Source: Deltaproteobacteria bacterium (GTDB lineage: Bacteria; Desulfobacterota; B13-G15; RBG-16-54-18). Taken from it: DNA of 64,000 bases. The stretch covers positions 40,614 through 104,613 of the forward strand of contig JAFGNJ010000024.1 of NCBI GenBank assembly GCA_016927065.1. The letters run 5' to 3'. Within the stretch, counting starts at the first letter, position 1; every line of letters starts with the position of its first letter. A program made the translations under genes and the position numbers. The notes beneath the pieces were generated by a model. That model did not search any database and had not been told where the DNA came from. It saw only the letters and a program-made list of their open reading frames with translations. Positions 31,431 to 41,685 of this stretch are shown piece after piece.

Positions 31431-34034
31431 ATGATAAAGGACCTTTTGCCGCTGGTGAGCAGGCCCACTCGCTATATGGGCGATGAGGTAAACGCTTGCC
31501 ACAAGGATATACAAAGCGCCCGGCTGAGCTTTGCTCTCTGTTTTCCCGATGTCTACGAGATCGGCATGTCCCATCTTGGGATGCAGATCTTGTATGGACT
31601 GCTTAATGCCCAAGAAGGGGTCGTCTGCGAGCGCGCCTTTAGCCCGTGGTTTGATATGGAGGCATTATTGCGCTCGCGGAACATCCCCCTCGACACCCTG
31701 GAATCCGGCACCCCCTTGCGTAATTTCGACGTCGTCGGTTTTTCCCTCCAATACGAGCTCTGCTACACTAACGTCTTAAATATCCTTTCCCTTGCCCAGA
31801 TACCCCTGCTGGCGCGGGAGCGGGATGCTGATATGCCCGTGGTCATCGGCGGGGGGCCGTGCACGTTCAATCCTGAGCCCTTGGCCGACTTCTTCGATGC
31901 CTTTGTTCTCGGGGATGGCGAAGATGCGGTCCTGGAGGTGACTGATCTGATCAGACAGTGGAAGGAGGATAGGGGTGACAAAGATACACTGTTAAAAAGA
32001 CTCGCTTCCATCGAGGGGGTCTACGTCCCCTCTTTGTTTCAGGTCAGCTACCTGCCCGACGGCACCATAGAGGAAATCAAGCCCCTCATGCCTCATTATC
32101 AGGGGGTGCGCAAGAGGATCGTCTCCGACCTCAATGAGTGTTACTATCCCCTGGCACCGGTGGTCCCCTTTATGAAGGTGGTCCATGATCGATTGAGTGT
32201 GGAAGTGACGAGAGGATGCACGAGGGGGTGCAGGTTTTGCCAGGCGGGGTATATCTATCGCCCCGTGCGGGAGCGGGACCCCCGCGCCCTGTTGGAGATT
32301 ATCGATAGTTCCATGAAGCGGACGGGGTACGAGGAAATCTCCCTCCTCTCCCTGAGTACGGGTGACCATACCTGCATTGCCCCCCTCATGCAGGCCCTGA
32401 TGAGGAACTATGAGAAGGAGCGGGTGGCTATCTCCCTGCCATCGCTGCGGGTGGGCACCCTGACGGAAGGGCTTATTGAAGAGATAAAGAAGGTGCGGAA
32501 GACGGGTTTTACCCTGGCCCCTGAGGCGGCAACCGAACGATTACAGCGTGTCATAAACAAGATTATGGACGAAAAGGAACTGGTGGAGACCGCGGCCCAG
32601 GTTTTTGAGGCGGGGTGGAACCTGATTAAGCTCTACTTTATGGCGGGACTCCCTTCTGAGAGGGAAGAAGACCTCCAAGCAATCGTCTCTCTCTCTCAGC
32701 GGATCGCCCGTCAGGGAGGGAAAGGGAAGAGACGAGGCAATGTGAACGTCAGCATCTCCACCTTCGTTCCCAAGCCCCATACCGCTTTTCAATGGCAGCC
32801 ACAATTGCCGCTGGAGGAGATTGAGGAGAGGCAGCGATATTTCAAGGAGGCATTGAGGGGGAAGGGGCTGCGTTTGAAGTGGCATGATGCCAGGATGAGC
32901 TTCTTGGAAGGGGTTTTCGCCAGGGGTGACCGGCAACTGGGTTCGGTCTTGCTGAGGGCGCATGGACGTGGCTGCTCGTTTGACGGCTGGACAGAACATT
33001 TGCGGTGGCGTGAGTGGCAGGAGGCATTTGCTGAGGGTGGACTCGATCCTTTCTTTTACGCTTGTCGAGAGCGGAAACCCTCTGAGTTGCTCCCGTGGAG
33101 GCATCTCGACTGCGGAGTAGAGGACGAGTTCTTGAAGAGCGAATGGGAGCGGGCCAGCACGGAGTTTCTCACCCCTGACTGCCGTGAAGGGGTGTGTCAG
33201 CATTGCGGGGTCTGTGATAATGGTGTTACGATGGTTTTGTCGGATCCTTCGTTTTCTTCTCCGAGCCGGTTATCTTCCAATCAAGGGATTGCACGGCAGC
33301 GGCCTTGGGCGAAAAAGATCCGTTCTCACTTTATTAAGTTGGGACAGGCGCGGTTCCTCGGTCACCTGGAGATGGTTGATGTCTTCGTCCGGGCAGCCCG
33401 GAGGGCCGCAATCCCCATGCGCTTCTCCGAGGGGTTTCATCCCCTGCCCAAGATATCGTTTACCAATCCTCTCCCCGTCGGCACGGAGAGTCTGGCCGAA
33501 TTTATGGATCTTGACCTTACCCACTATATATCGGCAGAGGAGTTTCAGAAACGGTTAAACACAGAACTCCCCCCGGGATTGCGGATCATCCGCTGCTTTG
33601 AGATGGCCTTAAAGGGGAGGCCGCTTCCCACGGTGTTTAAGGCAGACCGCTTTCTCATATCGCTTGAGGCAATAGGGAGGGTGCTACCAGAAGCGGAGGT
33701 GCGCGAGAGGCTTGAGCAGGCCCTTCAAGGGGAAGGGCTTATCCTCATCCAGGATAAGAAGAAGGGGGAGAGGAAAACGAATATCCTGGACTGCCTTGAG
33801 CGGCTTCAGGTGGTGAATAAGGAATCTTATTCTTTACCCGCCTCTCTGCAGATGCAGGACGGAATTCCTCCCCTGAAGGAACTTTTTGACGCGGATTTCT
33901 TGATAGAGATGGGGATCAAAAAAGAGGGAGGGGTGAGGCCCGCTGCCATCCTGCAACACATTCTCGAACTCACGCCTGAGCAGACCGATCTGCTCAGGGT
34001 GGTCAAGATAGAATCCCTGCCGCCGTTGTCGTGA
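31431..34034 (+). CDS. B12-binding radical SAM protein (TIGR03960 type) fused to a DUF2344 domain
   Basis: 867 residues. N-terminal cobalamin-binding-like region (1-230), radical SAM core with the cluster cysteines in RGCTRGCRFCQAG (about 262-274), then a C-terminal domain from about 620 (RSHFIKLGQARFLGHLEMVDVFVRAARRA ... RFSEGFHPLPKISFTNPLPVG) that matches DUF2344/TIGR03936. The two parts occur as one or two genes in many bacteria, frequently near ribonuclease G, and the substrate is not known to me. A CQHCGVC cluster near 590 could hold a second metal site. Cytosolic. Confidence 0.9.
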   Translation: MIKDLLPLVSRPTRYMGDEVNACHKDIQSARLSFALCFPDVYEIGMSHLGMQILYGLLNAQEGVVCERAFSPWFDMEALLRSRNIPLDTLESGTPLRNFDVVGFSLQYELCYTNVLNILSLAQIPLLARERDADMPVVIGGGPCTFNPEPLADFFDAFVLGDGEDAVLEVTDLIRQWKEDRGDKDTLLKRLASIEGVYVPSLFQVSYLPDGTIEEIKPLMPHYQGVRKRIVSDLNECYYPLAPVVPFMKVVHDRLSVEVTRGCTRGCRFCQAGYIYRPVRERDPRALLEIIDSSMKRTGYEEISLLSLSTGDHTCIAPLMQALMRNYEKERVAISLPSLRVGTLTEGLIEEIKKVRKTGFTLAPEAATERLQRVINKIMDEKELVETAAQVFEAGWNLIKLYFMAGLPSEREEDLQAIVSLSQRIARQGGKGKRRGNVNVSISTFVPKPHTAFQWQPQLPLEEIEERQRYFKEALRGKGLRLKWHDARMSFLEGVFARGDRQLGSVLLRAHGRGCSFDGWTEHLRWREWQEAFAEGGLDPFFYACRERKPSELLPWRHLDCGVEDEFLKSEWERASTEFLTPDCREGVCQHCGVCDNGVTMVLSDPSFSSPSRLSSNQGIARQRPWAKKIRSHFIKLGQARFLGHLEMVDVFVRAARRAAIPMRFSEGFHPLPKISFTNPLPVGTESLAEFMDLDLTHYISAEEFQKRLNTELPPGLRIIRCFEMALKGRPLPTVFKADRFLISLEAIGRVLPEAEVRERLEQALQGEGLILIQDKKKGERKTNILDCLERLQVVNKESYSLPASLQMQDGIPPLKELFDADFLIEMGIKKEGGVRPAAILQHILELTPEQTDLLRVVKIESLPPLS

Positions 34035-34103
34035 GATTACGTTTGGATAAGCGACCGTATGCGTCGTTTTGGCTACTAAAATACAGGGCGTGTACGACAG
34101 GAC

Positions 34104-35312
34104 CTACTTCATCCTCAATATCATAACAGTCGCCAAGCCGGTCAAGACACTGAGTATGGGCCAAACAAAATTATAACTTCCGGTCATATCATATAATCCA
34201 CCACCCATAAGCGGCCCGATAATCCCACCGAACCCGCCGGCCCCTAAGATAATGCCGATCAATTTCCCGAATGATGCCCGACCGAAATAATCCCGGACAA
34301 TGGCCCCGCGCAAGACCATACTGCCGCCATGGCCCAAAGGAAAACACAATAGAAAAAGAAAGATAGGCCATATGGCCTGCGCATAGGCAAACGCCAGTGT
34401 CCCCAGGCTCAATAGACCATATGTCATGGCAAGCACATATCTTTTGCTTATTTTATCACTAAGCCAGCCAAAGCCTAATCTGCCGGCGATACCGCACAAA
34501 GGAATTGCCCCAGCAATAACACCACCGATTTTTACTGAAATCCCAATGCTGTCCAAATAGGGCATGACATGTAGGGCCACCGCCGTAATGGCCATCATCC
34601 TCATCAATTCTGCGATATTGAGATAGATAAAGGTTTTATTCCGAAGGGCCTCTTTGAAGCCCATTTCAATACCCTTATCTGCATTTCGTGATTGACGAAC
34701 AGAAGAGGCGGCCAGGTTGCCGTCCGGCACCTCTCCATATTCCTCCGGCCTACTGCGAATCATAAGCGCTAAGGGAATACACAAAACCCACGTGCCCAAA
34801 GCCAGGATAACGAGGGTTGTTCTCCATTGAAATTGCTGAATTAAGGGGGGGATCAACATTACTATCAAACCACTTCCCCCAACGCCTGCGCCCATGAGAC
34901 CCAGGGCGGTCCCGATCTTTTTATGAAACCAATTGGCTATGGCCGTTGTCAGGACCACGGCCGTGCAGCCGCCGGCCCCGAATGCGGTGAGTAAAACTGA
35001 GAGATAAAAAACGAAAAGGGTTTGGGTTCGGCTCAGGATAAGGAGCCCTATGCCGACGGTGATAATCCCCCAGATAATGAGCCTTCTTGCCCCGAACCGG
35101 TCTGCCAGAAATCCCGCCAACGGGGCAAAGAGGCCTACCTCTGCGATCTGCAGGCTCCCGGCCAGGGATATCAGGGTGTGACTCCAGCCGAACTCCTCTT
35201 TAATAGGCAGAAAAAAGGCCGTGAACCCATAGAAGACCGTCCCGCCTACATAGAGACCAAGCAGGGAGCTAGAGAGCACAATCCACCAGCCATAGAAGAT
35301 TTTTTTAGTCAT
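34104..35312 (-). CDS. MFS transporter (OxlT/oxalate-formate antiporter-like group)
   Basis: 402 residues, twelve predicted helices. FYGWWIVLSSSLLGLYVGGT at the start and the loop ADRFGARRLIIWG between TM2 and TM3 fit the monocarboxylate/OxlT branch of the major facilitator superfamily. A GWLSDKISKRY loop marks the second half. Probably carries an organic anion; substrate not determined. Alone between two convergent or divergent genes. Confidence 0.88.
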   Translation of the reverse strand: MTKKIFYGWWIVLSSSLLGLYVGGTVFYGFTAFFLPIKEEFGWSHTLISLAGSLQIAEVGLFAPLAGFLADRFGARRLIIWGIITVGIGLLILSRTQTLFVFYLSVLLTAFGAGGCTAVVLTTAIANWFHKKIGTALGLMGAGVGGSGLIVMLIPPLIQQFQWRTTLVILALGTWVLCIPLALMIRSRPEEYGEVPDGNLAASSVRQSRNADKGIEMGFKEALRNKTFIYLNIAELMRMMAITAVALHVMPYLDSIGISVKIGGVIAGAIPLCGIAGRLGFGWLSDKISKRYVLAMTYGLLSLGTLAFAYAQAIWPIFLFLLCFPLGHGGSMVLRGAIVRDYFGRASFGKLIGIILGAGGFGGIIGPLMGGGLYDMTGSYNFVWPILSVLTGLATVMILRMK

Positions 35313-35453
35313 AGATTGACTCGACAGATGTGTGAGGGGCGTATCGTGGTTGTGTTACAGGAGTTCTTGAAATCTGTTCGGTTATCGTCACCTTGCATAT
35401 ATATATGGATACACTTAAAGGAAGTATGATAAAACTATTGTTCCTGATGTGCA

Positions 35454-35936
35454 TTACATCTTGTATTTTCCAAAATCATCGGGTTTGAGGCCTTCCAGCC
35501 ACTTTTTTAAATCCTCAGATTCATCAAAGTCGCCGCGCTGTTTGAGCAATCCCAGATCGGCCGCCGCCTGCATGACCCCTTCGGCACAACAAATTGGAGC
35601 TTCTACCCTGACGGCCAAGGCAATGGCGTCACTGGGGCGCGAATCAATCTCCACTTCTTTCCCATCGACGATCAGATGGATTACAGCATAGAACGTATCG
35701 TCTTTCAGCTCGGTGACTATTACCTTTTTTACCTCAACCTGGAACTGATCGAGGAGGTTTTTCAGCAGATCATGGGTCATAGGCCGCGGGGTACTCACCT
35801 TTTCCATCCCTATGGCTATGGCGTTGCCTTCCATAGGCCCGATCCAGATGGGCAGGACCCGTTCCCGTTCAGCATCGAGCAGGACTACTACCGTGGTGTT
35901 GAGATTGGGGTCAAAGATCAGCCCTAATATTTTCAT
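35454..35936 (-). CDS. Bifunctional nuclease domain protein (DUF151)
   Basis: 160 residues from the ATG at 35936; a longer start at 35978 is possible but adds a charged tail not typical of the family. LPIWIGPMEGNAIAIGMEKV, VDSRPSDAIALAVR-like IDSRPSDAIALAVRVEAPI and the VKKVIVTELKDDTFYAVI strand are the conserved parts. Plant and Thermotoga members cleave DNA and RNA; the cellular role in bacteria is unclear. Soluble. Confidence 0.9.
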   Translation of the reverse strand: MKILGLIFDPNLNTTVVVLLDAERERVLPIWIGPMEGNAIAIGMEKVSTPRPMTHDLLKNLLDQFQVEVKKVIVTELKDDTFYAVIHLIVDGKEVEIDSRPSDAIALAVRVEAPICCAEGVMQAAADLGLLKQRGDFDESEDLKKWLEGLKPDDFGKYKM

Positions 35937-36108
35937 GCTGACTATTTCTTTTTCCCCTTTATGTTTTTTTTGTGTCATCGGTACGTATCAATTTTTATTG
36001 TCCCACATCTCGTGGGAAAAAGATACCCTCTTTATGATTTCTTTGTGAGGTTAAAAGTTATCCTGGAGCCGAAGACTTTAAGAAGAGGGGTGGGATTAAA
36101 CCTTTTAT

Positions 36109-37077
36109 CTAAAGTCCTTCTTTGGTCAAGCCCTCGACTAATTCCTTTTGTTTGGCGGTCAACGTTTTGGGAATACTGATAACGATACGGACATAGGCAT
36201 CACCTTTGCCCTTTCCCTTCAAACGAGGCATTCCTTCCCCTTTTAATCGTAATTTTGTGTTTCCAGAGGTACCGGCGGGGACCTTCACTTTTTTGACACC
36301 ATTGAGAGTGGGCACCTCGATGGTTGTCCCTAAGGCGGCCTCACTGAAACGTATCTCTCGATCGATAGTGATATCATCCCCTTCTCTGCGGAAGAGGAGG
36401 TGATTTTGCACAGAAACGCGCACGTAGAAGTCTCCGGGTGGGCCTCCTCCAGGCCCCTGTTCCCCTTTCCCCGCTACCCTCAGTTTTTTTCCCGTATCAA
36501 TACCTGGGGGGATTTTTACCGAGATTTTTTCAATCTTGCCGTTTCTCTGGAGGGAGATGAGTTTTTCCACACCCATGGCCGCTTCCTCCAGGGTGATGGT
36601 AATATCAGAGACCATATCTCTTCCCTTTGAGCGGCCGGCTCCTCCCTGAGAAAAGTAATCGGCATAGTCAGGTCCCCCTCCTCCGGTGGCATACTGGCCA
36701 AAAGGACCGGTAAAGGTGGTATATCGAACCCCTTTCCCTCTCCTGCCACCGCCACCGCCGAAGAGGACGCTGAAGATGTCCGAGGTGCCGAAGCCGAAAT
36801 CCTTAAAGATATCACCTATATCGAACCCCCGGAAGATGTCTTCTTGTGAGTATCGCTTACGGAATCCCTCGGCCCCGAACATATCGTATTGACGTCTCTT
36901 TTCTTGATCACTGAGTACGGCATAGGCCTCATTGATCTCTTTAAAACGCTCTTCGGCCTCTTTATCACCCTTGTTTCTGTCAGGATGATATTTCAGGGCC
37001 ATTTGACGATAGGCCTTTTTTATCTCATCTGCGGTTGCGTTTTTGCTTACACCTAACAGCGTGTAGTAGTCTTTCAT
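36109..37077 (-). CDS. DnaJ-family co-chaperone, CbpA-like
   Basis: 322 residues. J-domain 1-70 with the HPD motif (KYHPDRNKG), a Gly/Phe-rich linker (about 85-145), and two C-terminal beta-barrel substrate domains from about 150. No CXXCXGXG zinc repeats, so it is CbpA rather than DnaJ. It stimulates DnaK ATPase and delivers unfolded proteins. It is 22 bp behind a ClpX-like ATPase gene in the same direction, so unfolding and refolding functions are likely co-expressed. Confidence 0.92.
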   Translation of the reverse strand: MKDYYTLLGVSKNATADEIKKAYRQMALKYHPDRNKGDKEAEERFKEINEAYAVLSDQEKRRQYDMFGAEGFRKRYSQEDIFRGFDIGDIFKDFGFGTSDIFSVLFGGGGGRRGKGVRYTTFTGPFGQYATGGGGPDYADYFSQGGAGRSKGRDMVSDITITLEEAAMGVEKLISLQRNGKIEKISVKIPPGIDTGKKLRVAGKGEQGPGGGPPGDFYVRVSVQNHLLFRREGDDITIDREIRFSEAALGTTIEVPTLNGVKKVKVPAGTSGNTKLRLKGEGMPRLKGKGKGDAYVRIVISIPKTLTAKQKELVEGLTKEGL

Positions 37078-37099
37078 ACTATCGATTCACCTCATATCG

Positions 37100-38887
37100 C
37101 TATTGTTTGTGTGCGTAGACATCCTTTATGAGACTATCAAAGTAGGGTTCAGGGTTTGCAATACCTTCTACGGGGATTAAGAAGGTATTGGTCCCTACCA
37201 CGTCCTTTAATAATTTCAGGGCTGGTTCAAAAAAGTTATCCAGTGAAGTGAGTATGTCTTTGCCGTTCCTCTCATCTTTCACGATCCGGGTCAGCAAAAG
37301 GTCCACGGCCTCATCGTCGAGCTTGACCTCAATGGCGTGGCGCTCTGAGAAGGATCTTTCAAACCCCCTGATCTGGTAATAGGTAGAGAGGACTTCTTCA
37401 AATGCGGAATTTACGTCCGTCTCCTTTTTTATCACCCGGTCCACGACGATATCCAAACGCGGGTCGGTAAAGATGGCCCCGTAGCGGTTCAGGAATTCGG
37501 CCTTCCGGTCCTTGATATAGTTCTTCATCTCTTCTCGCTCGTGAGACAGAAGTTCCTGGTATCGCCTGAGCCGTTTTTCATCAAGGGGATTTTGCAGTAG
37601 TTTTATGAGCTCCTTTTGAGGATCCTTGGCCATTTCAACCGTGACCACGAGTTCGGTGATATCGGTGGATGGGAGTTTTCTCTCAAATTTCAGCAGGACT
37701 TTTTCGATGGCGCTGATAAGTCCTCTGGCCCCGGTACCTCCCTGATAGGCCATCTGTGCCATTTCCATCAGGGTATTATCCTCAAACAAGAGGTTGATAC
37801 CGTATGATTTGAAGTCCTTTTTCTTACTGTTTGTAATAGGGCTATGGGGGTTTTTGAGGATTTCGTAGAGGTCTTGAGCCTCCAATAGATGAAAGACGGC
37901 GACTACCGGAAGACGCCCGATAAATTCAGATTCAAAACCATACGCGATAAGATCCTCTGCTGAGACATGTTTAAGGTATTCAGCCTTATCATCCTTGGAC
38001 TTGATCTCCGCCCCAAAGCCGATACCCTCTTTGCGCAGTCGTTTCTTGATGATATCTTCTAAGCCGTTAAAGGCACCGCTCACGATAAACAAGATATTTC
38101 TGGTGTTTATGGTTTTCTTTTCCCGCTTGCCGGTTCTGCGGTATTTCTCTATGGCCTCCATCTGGGAGATGGGATCATGGGGAACCCGGAGGTCCACCTC
38201 CGTTTCTTCCATCGGTTTTAATAAGGCCCGCTGCACCCCAGTACGTGAAACATCAGGGCCGATGATATTGCCACTGCCAGCAATCTTGTCTATCTCATCG
38301 ATGTAGACAATCCCATATTGGGCGCGTTCTATATTGCCGTTGGCATCATAGACCAAATCCCGCAACAAGTCCTCTACATCACCCCCTACATAGCCGGTTT
38401 CGCTGAACTTCGTGGCGTCTCCTTTTACGAAGGGGACGCCGATCTTCTGGGCAATGAGTTTTATCATGTACGTCTTACCCACGCCTGTGGGGCCTGCCAT
38501 AATGATATTGTTTTTTATGTTACCAATACCGGGATCAGCCCCCCCCCTCTTTTCAGCGATGAATTTTATCTTGTTATAATGGGTACAGATCTTCGTGGCC
38601 AAGATCTCTTTCGCCTCATCCTGTTTGACGATAAAGGTGTTAAGATAGGAGATGAGCTCCTCGGGCTTCATGTCGAACTTGATCTGCGGTGAAGCCTTGT
38701 CAGAAGGCTGTTCCTTCTCACCATCGTGCTCTGGGTATGCCTTGGGAACAAGGGTAGAAACCACCAGTTTCACCTTGTCACCATATTTTCGTTCTAAATA
38801 TTTGTTTAATTCCTGCTCCAGCTTTTTTTGATCAGGAATATTTTCGAGTGGATCTTCCATAATGAGCTTTTTATGCCTCCCAATCAT
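37100..38887 (-). CDS. ClpX-like AAA+ unfoldase, extended, without N-terminal zinc domain
   Basis: 595 residues, against about 420 for ClpX. Walker A GPTGVGKT (about 132), Walker B IVYIDEIDKIAG, sensor 1 ILFIVSGAF and sensor 2 GTGARGLISAIE are ClpX-like. The loop EGIGFGAEIKSK contains IGF, the ClpP-docking tripeptide, so it may work with ClpP. The zinc-binding domain is replaced by a charged N-terminus, and about 150 extra residues follow the AAA+ core. Operon with cbpA-like gene. It is probably a second, specialised ClpX. Confidence 0.82.
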   Translation of the reverse strand: MIGRHKKLIMEDPLENIPDQKKLEQELNKYLERKYGDKVKLVVSTLVPKAYPEHDGEKEQPSDKASPQIKFDMKPEELISYLNTFIVKQDEAKEILATKICTHYNKIKFIAEKRGGADPGIGNIKNNIIMAGPTGVGKTYMIKLIAQKIGVPFVKGDATKFSETGYVGGDVEDLLRDLVYDANGNIERAQYGIVYIDEIDKIAGSGNIIGPDVSRTGVQRALLKPMEETEVDLRVPHDPISQMEAIEKYRRTGKREKKTINTRNILFIVSGAFNGLEDIIKKRLRKEGIGFGAEIKSKDDKAEYLKHVSAEDLIAYGFESEFIGRLPVVAVFHLLEAQDLYEILKNPHSPITNSKKKDFKSYGINLLFEDNTLMEMAQMAYQGGTGARGLISAIEKVLLKFERKLPSTDITELVVTVEMAKDPQKELIKLLQNPLDEKRLRRYQELLSHEREEMKNYIKDRKAEFLNRYGAIFTDPRLDIVVDRVIKKETDVNSAFEEVLSTYYQIRGFERSFSERHAIEVKLDDEAVDLLLTRIVKDERNGKDILTSLDNFFEPALKLLKDVVGTNTFLIPVEGIANPEPYFDSLIKDVYAHKQ

Positions 38888-39088
38888 AGTCTTGTGCTAA
38901 TATAACAATTGTTCCCCGGGGTTTCAATGCCTCTCAACCTTTTTCATGCTGCATTATCCGTGAGGATGATGTCAATGGCTTGTACTCATTTCCGGTAGTG
39001 TATCACGATGACTTTACTTTTTCCAAGTGAGGTTATATTGTTGTAGTGATAAAGATTTTAAAAGCTATAAAAAGGATATCGTTGTCAT

Positions 39089-39688
39089 ATGTCGAGAAAT
39101 GAGCCCCGCAGAGATAATCTCGCCCTGAAGATCAAAGAAATGCTTGCACATCGAGAGGTCAAGCAGTTAACAGTAGGGCCTGACCATACCCGGGCCGCGG
39201 TATTGGTTCCCTTGTTTACGAAAGATGGTTCTTGTCATATCCTCTTTACCAAGAGGTCCGATAAGGTGCGATACCATAAGGGTGAAATCTCATTCCCCGG
39301 GGGGAATCACGACGCAACTGACGAAGATCTCTTGGCCACCGCCCTCAGGGAGGCGCATGAGGAGATCGGCCTGAGGCCACAGGATGTTTCCCTGCTGGGG
39401 GCCTTGGACGAGATGACGACTATGACCGATTTCGTCGTCTCACCCTTTGTGGGCCTCATTCCTTACCCCTATACCTTCGTGCCATCAGTTGATGAGATCG
39501 AAGAAATCATCATTCTCCCCCTGGCCGCTTTTCTCACTACAGGGGTTTTAAGCGAGGACTATCGTACTTACAACGAGCGCACCGAAAAGGTATCTATCTA
39601 TAAAAGCGGCAAGCATGTTATCTGGGGGGCGACAGCCAAAATTTTGCGTCAGTTCCTCGAACTCGTTCCTGCGGAAGCGCTCAAATAA
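39089..39688 (+). CDS. Nudix hydrolase, CoA pyrophosphatase type
   Basis: 199 residues. The Nudix box GGNHDATDEDLLATALREAHEEIGL and the preceding FTKRSDKVRYHKGEISFPGG, which matches the NuCoA motif, point to hydrolysis of coenzyme A or acyl-CoA to 3',5'-ADP and phosphopantetheine. Its last 8 bp overlap the end of the convergent LOG gene. Cytosolic. Confidence 0.9.
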   Translation: MSRNEPRRDNLALKIKEMLAHREVKQLTVGPDHTRAAVLVPLFTKDGSCHILFTKRSDKVRYHKGEISFPGGNHDATDEDLLATALREAHEEIGLRPQDVSLLGALDEMTTMTDFVVSPFVGLIPYPYTFVPSVDEIEEIIILPLAAFLTTGVLSEDYRTYNERTEKVSIYKSGKHVIWGATAKILRQFLELVPAEALK

Positions 39689-40334
39689 TAACCGTCCGTT
39701 TGATGTATTTGATGATTTCATTGGGGTCATCGATGACCTGCATGATCTCGAGGTCTTCCGGTGAGATGTGCTCTGCCTTCAACAGGGTACCCTTTATCCA
39801 ATCCAATAGACCTTGCCAATAGTCCCGTTCCACCAGGATGACGGGAAAGGGCTTGATCTTTGCCGTCTGGATGAGGGTGATTGACTCAAAGAGTTCATCG
39901 AGGGTTCCGAACCCACCGGGAAAAATGATGTAGGCCACGGCATATTTGATGAACATCATCTTTCGTACGAAGAAATAGCGAAAGCTCAAGCGGATGTTTG
40001 AGTAGGCGTTGGGCGGTTCTTCTTTGGGGAGGTCTATGTTTAGCCCGATCGACTTTCCACCCTTTTCCTGGGCTCCTTTATTTGCGGCCTCCATTATCCC
40101 TGCTCCACCGCCGGTGATGACGCTAAAACCATTTTCTACCAAGAGCTTCGCCACCTGCACTGCCTTATCATAGGTAGGATTGCTCGGGCTCATGCTCTTT
40201 GAGCCGAAGATGCTCACCGCTGGCTGGACATCCGCGAGGGTCTCAAATCCTTCCACGAACTCGGAGAGGATCCGAAAGAGCCTCCAGGAGTCTTTGATGG
40301 TGATGTCGTCGATGAGGTATTGTCGTTCTGCCAT
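39681..40334 (-). CDS. LOG-family nucleotide phosphoribohydrolase-like protein
   Basis: 217 residues, Rossmann-type. GGGAGIMEAANKGA and PGGFGTLDELFE are the signature motifs of the LOG/lysine-decarboxylase-like family, whose tested members release bases from nucleoside monophosphates. The exact substrate here is unknown. Convergent with the Nudix gene, overlapping by 8 bp. Confidence 0.9.
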   Translation of the reverse strand: MAERQYLIDDITIKDSWRLFRILSEFVEGFETLADVQPAVSIFGSKSMSPSNPTYDKAVQVAKLLVENGFSVITGGGAGIMEAANKGAQEKGGKSIGLNIDLPKEEPPNAYSNIRLSFRYFFVRKMMFIKYAVAYIIFPGGFGTLDELFESITLIQTAKIKPFPVILVERDYWQGLLDWIKGTLLKAEHISPEDLEIMQVIDDPNEIIKYIKRTVII

Positions 40335-40446
40335 GGCGTTGCCTTTCTCGCGTTATTTTAAAAATTAATCTTGAAAACACTACGACCCGCCTATATTATG
40401 GCAAAGGCCTGATGAAGTCAACGATATGCGTACATAAGGAAGAACG

Positions 40447-41685
40447 ATGGAACTACTACGGATAGGACTTGTCTTCGCCCTTATCGTTTTACTCTTGGTG
40501 CGAAGGGTGGAGCTGTGGATTACCCTGTGCATCGGCGGGATCGCCCTCGGATTGATTTACAGGCTCCCGTTGTTCATGATAGGTGAGCAATTTTTCCACG
40601 CAATTATAGAGCCCACGTCCATATACCTCGTTCTAGCCCTTTTTTTTATCCTGGTGCTCAGTGAGGTCATGAAGGAAACCGGAAGTATGCGTAAGATGAT
40701 CGATTCCTTCCATGCCGTCACCGGCGACCTGCGGGCGGTTGTGGCCTTATTGCCTGCGATGATAGGGTTGATGCCTATCATGGGGGGCGCGTTGGTCTCG
40801 GCCCCGTTGGTGGTCGAGGCGTCTGATGCTTTAAGACTCTCCCCCGAACGGCGGACCTTTCTCAACTACTGGTTTCGCCATATCTGGGAGTATTTTCTCC
40901 CCACCTATCCCGGGGTAATCCTGGCCTCGGCCCTGTTGGGGGTGTCACTGCGGGAAATCGCTGCCTATCATTCCCCTCTGACCCTTGCGGCCATTGGAGG
41001 GGGCATCTACTTCGGGTTCCGCCGCGTGGGCAAGGGGAAGGAGGGTAGGGCAGACAGAGGATGGTGGAGAGGTGTTATGGGGATAGGTTCCTCTCTCTTT
41101 CCCCTGCTGGTGGTCTTGTTCATGGTTATCCTCCTGCGGGTGGAATTGGTATATTCCCTCTTGGTGGCCATCGGCATAGAACTCCTGCGCTCGAAGGGTG
41201 TATGGAGGAAGATCAAGGAGATCATCGTGCGCACGCTGACGTCCGCGCAGGTCTTGATAACCGTGTTCATGGTCATTTATTTCAAGCAGATGCTGGAGGC
41301 CACCCATGCGGTAGACGGTTTTCACAGCGGCCTGTGTCAGCTGGGGGTTCCCCCCATTATCTTATTGGTGGTACTCCCCTTTTCCATCGGTCTCATGACG
41401 GGTGTGACCATCGCCTTTGTGGGGGTTGCCTTTCCCATCCTCGTGCCTATCATCACGGGAGGGGATAATGTGCTCGTATATCTCATGCTCGCCTATGCCA
41501 GCGGTTATTGTGGCGTGTTGCTCTCTCCGCTGCATCTGTGTCTGGTTTTGACCAAGGACTATTTTAAGGCGGAATTAAAAAAGGTCTATCGACTCCTGTG
41601 GGCACCTGTCGCTGTGGTATGGGGGGTCGCTCTCCTGGTCTTTTTCATCGTTGTCCTGGGACTGTGCGGATGCAGTACGATGTGA
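40447..41685 (+). CDS. DUF401-family integral membrane protein
   Basis: 412 residues with about ten helices, few charges and conserved words such as MIGLMPIMGGALVSAPLV and PFSIGLMTGVTIAFVGVAFPIL, which repeat a GLM-G pattern in both halves and suggest an inverted-repeat transporter fold. The family is annotated only as DUF401; ion transport is a guess. It overlaps the next gene by 16 bp. Confidence 0.82.
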   Translation: MELLRIGLVFALIVLLLVRRVELWITLCIGGIALGLIYRLPLFMIGEQFFHAIIEPTSIYLVLALFFILVLSEVMKETGSMRKMIDSFHAVTGDLRAVVALLPAMIGLMPIMGGALVSAPLVVEASDALRLSPERRTFLNYWFRHIWEYFLPTYPGVILASALLGVSLREIAAYHSPLTLAAIGGGIYFGFRRVGKGKEGRADRGWWRGVMGIGSSLFPLLVVLFMVILLRVELVYSLLVAIGIELLRSKGVWRKIKEIIVRTLTSAQVLITVFMVIYFKQMLEATHAVDGFHSGLCQLGVPPIILLVVLPFSIGLMTGVTIAFVGVAFPILVPIITGGDNVLVYLMLAYASGYCGVLLSPLHLCLVLTKDYFKAELKKVYRLLWAPVAVVWGVALLVFFIVVLGLCGCSTM

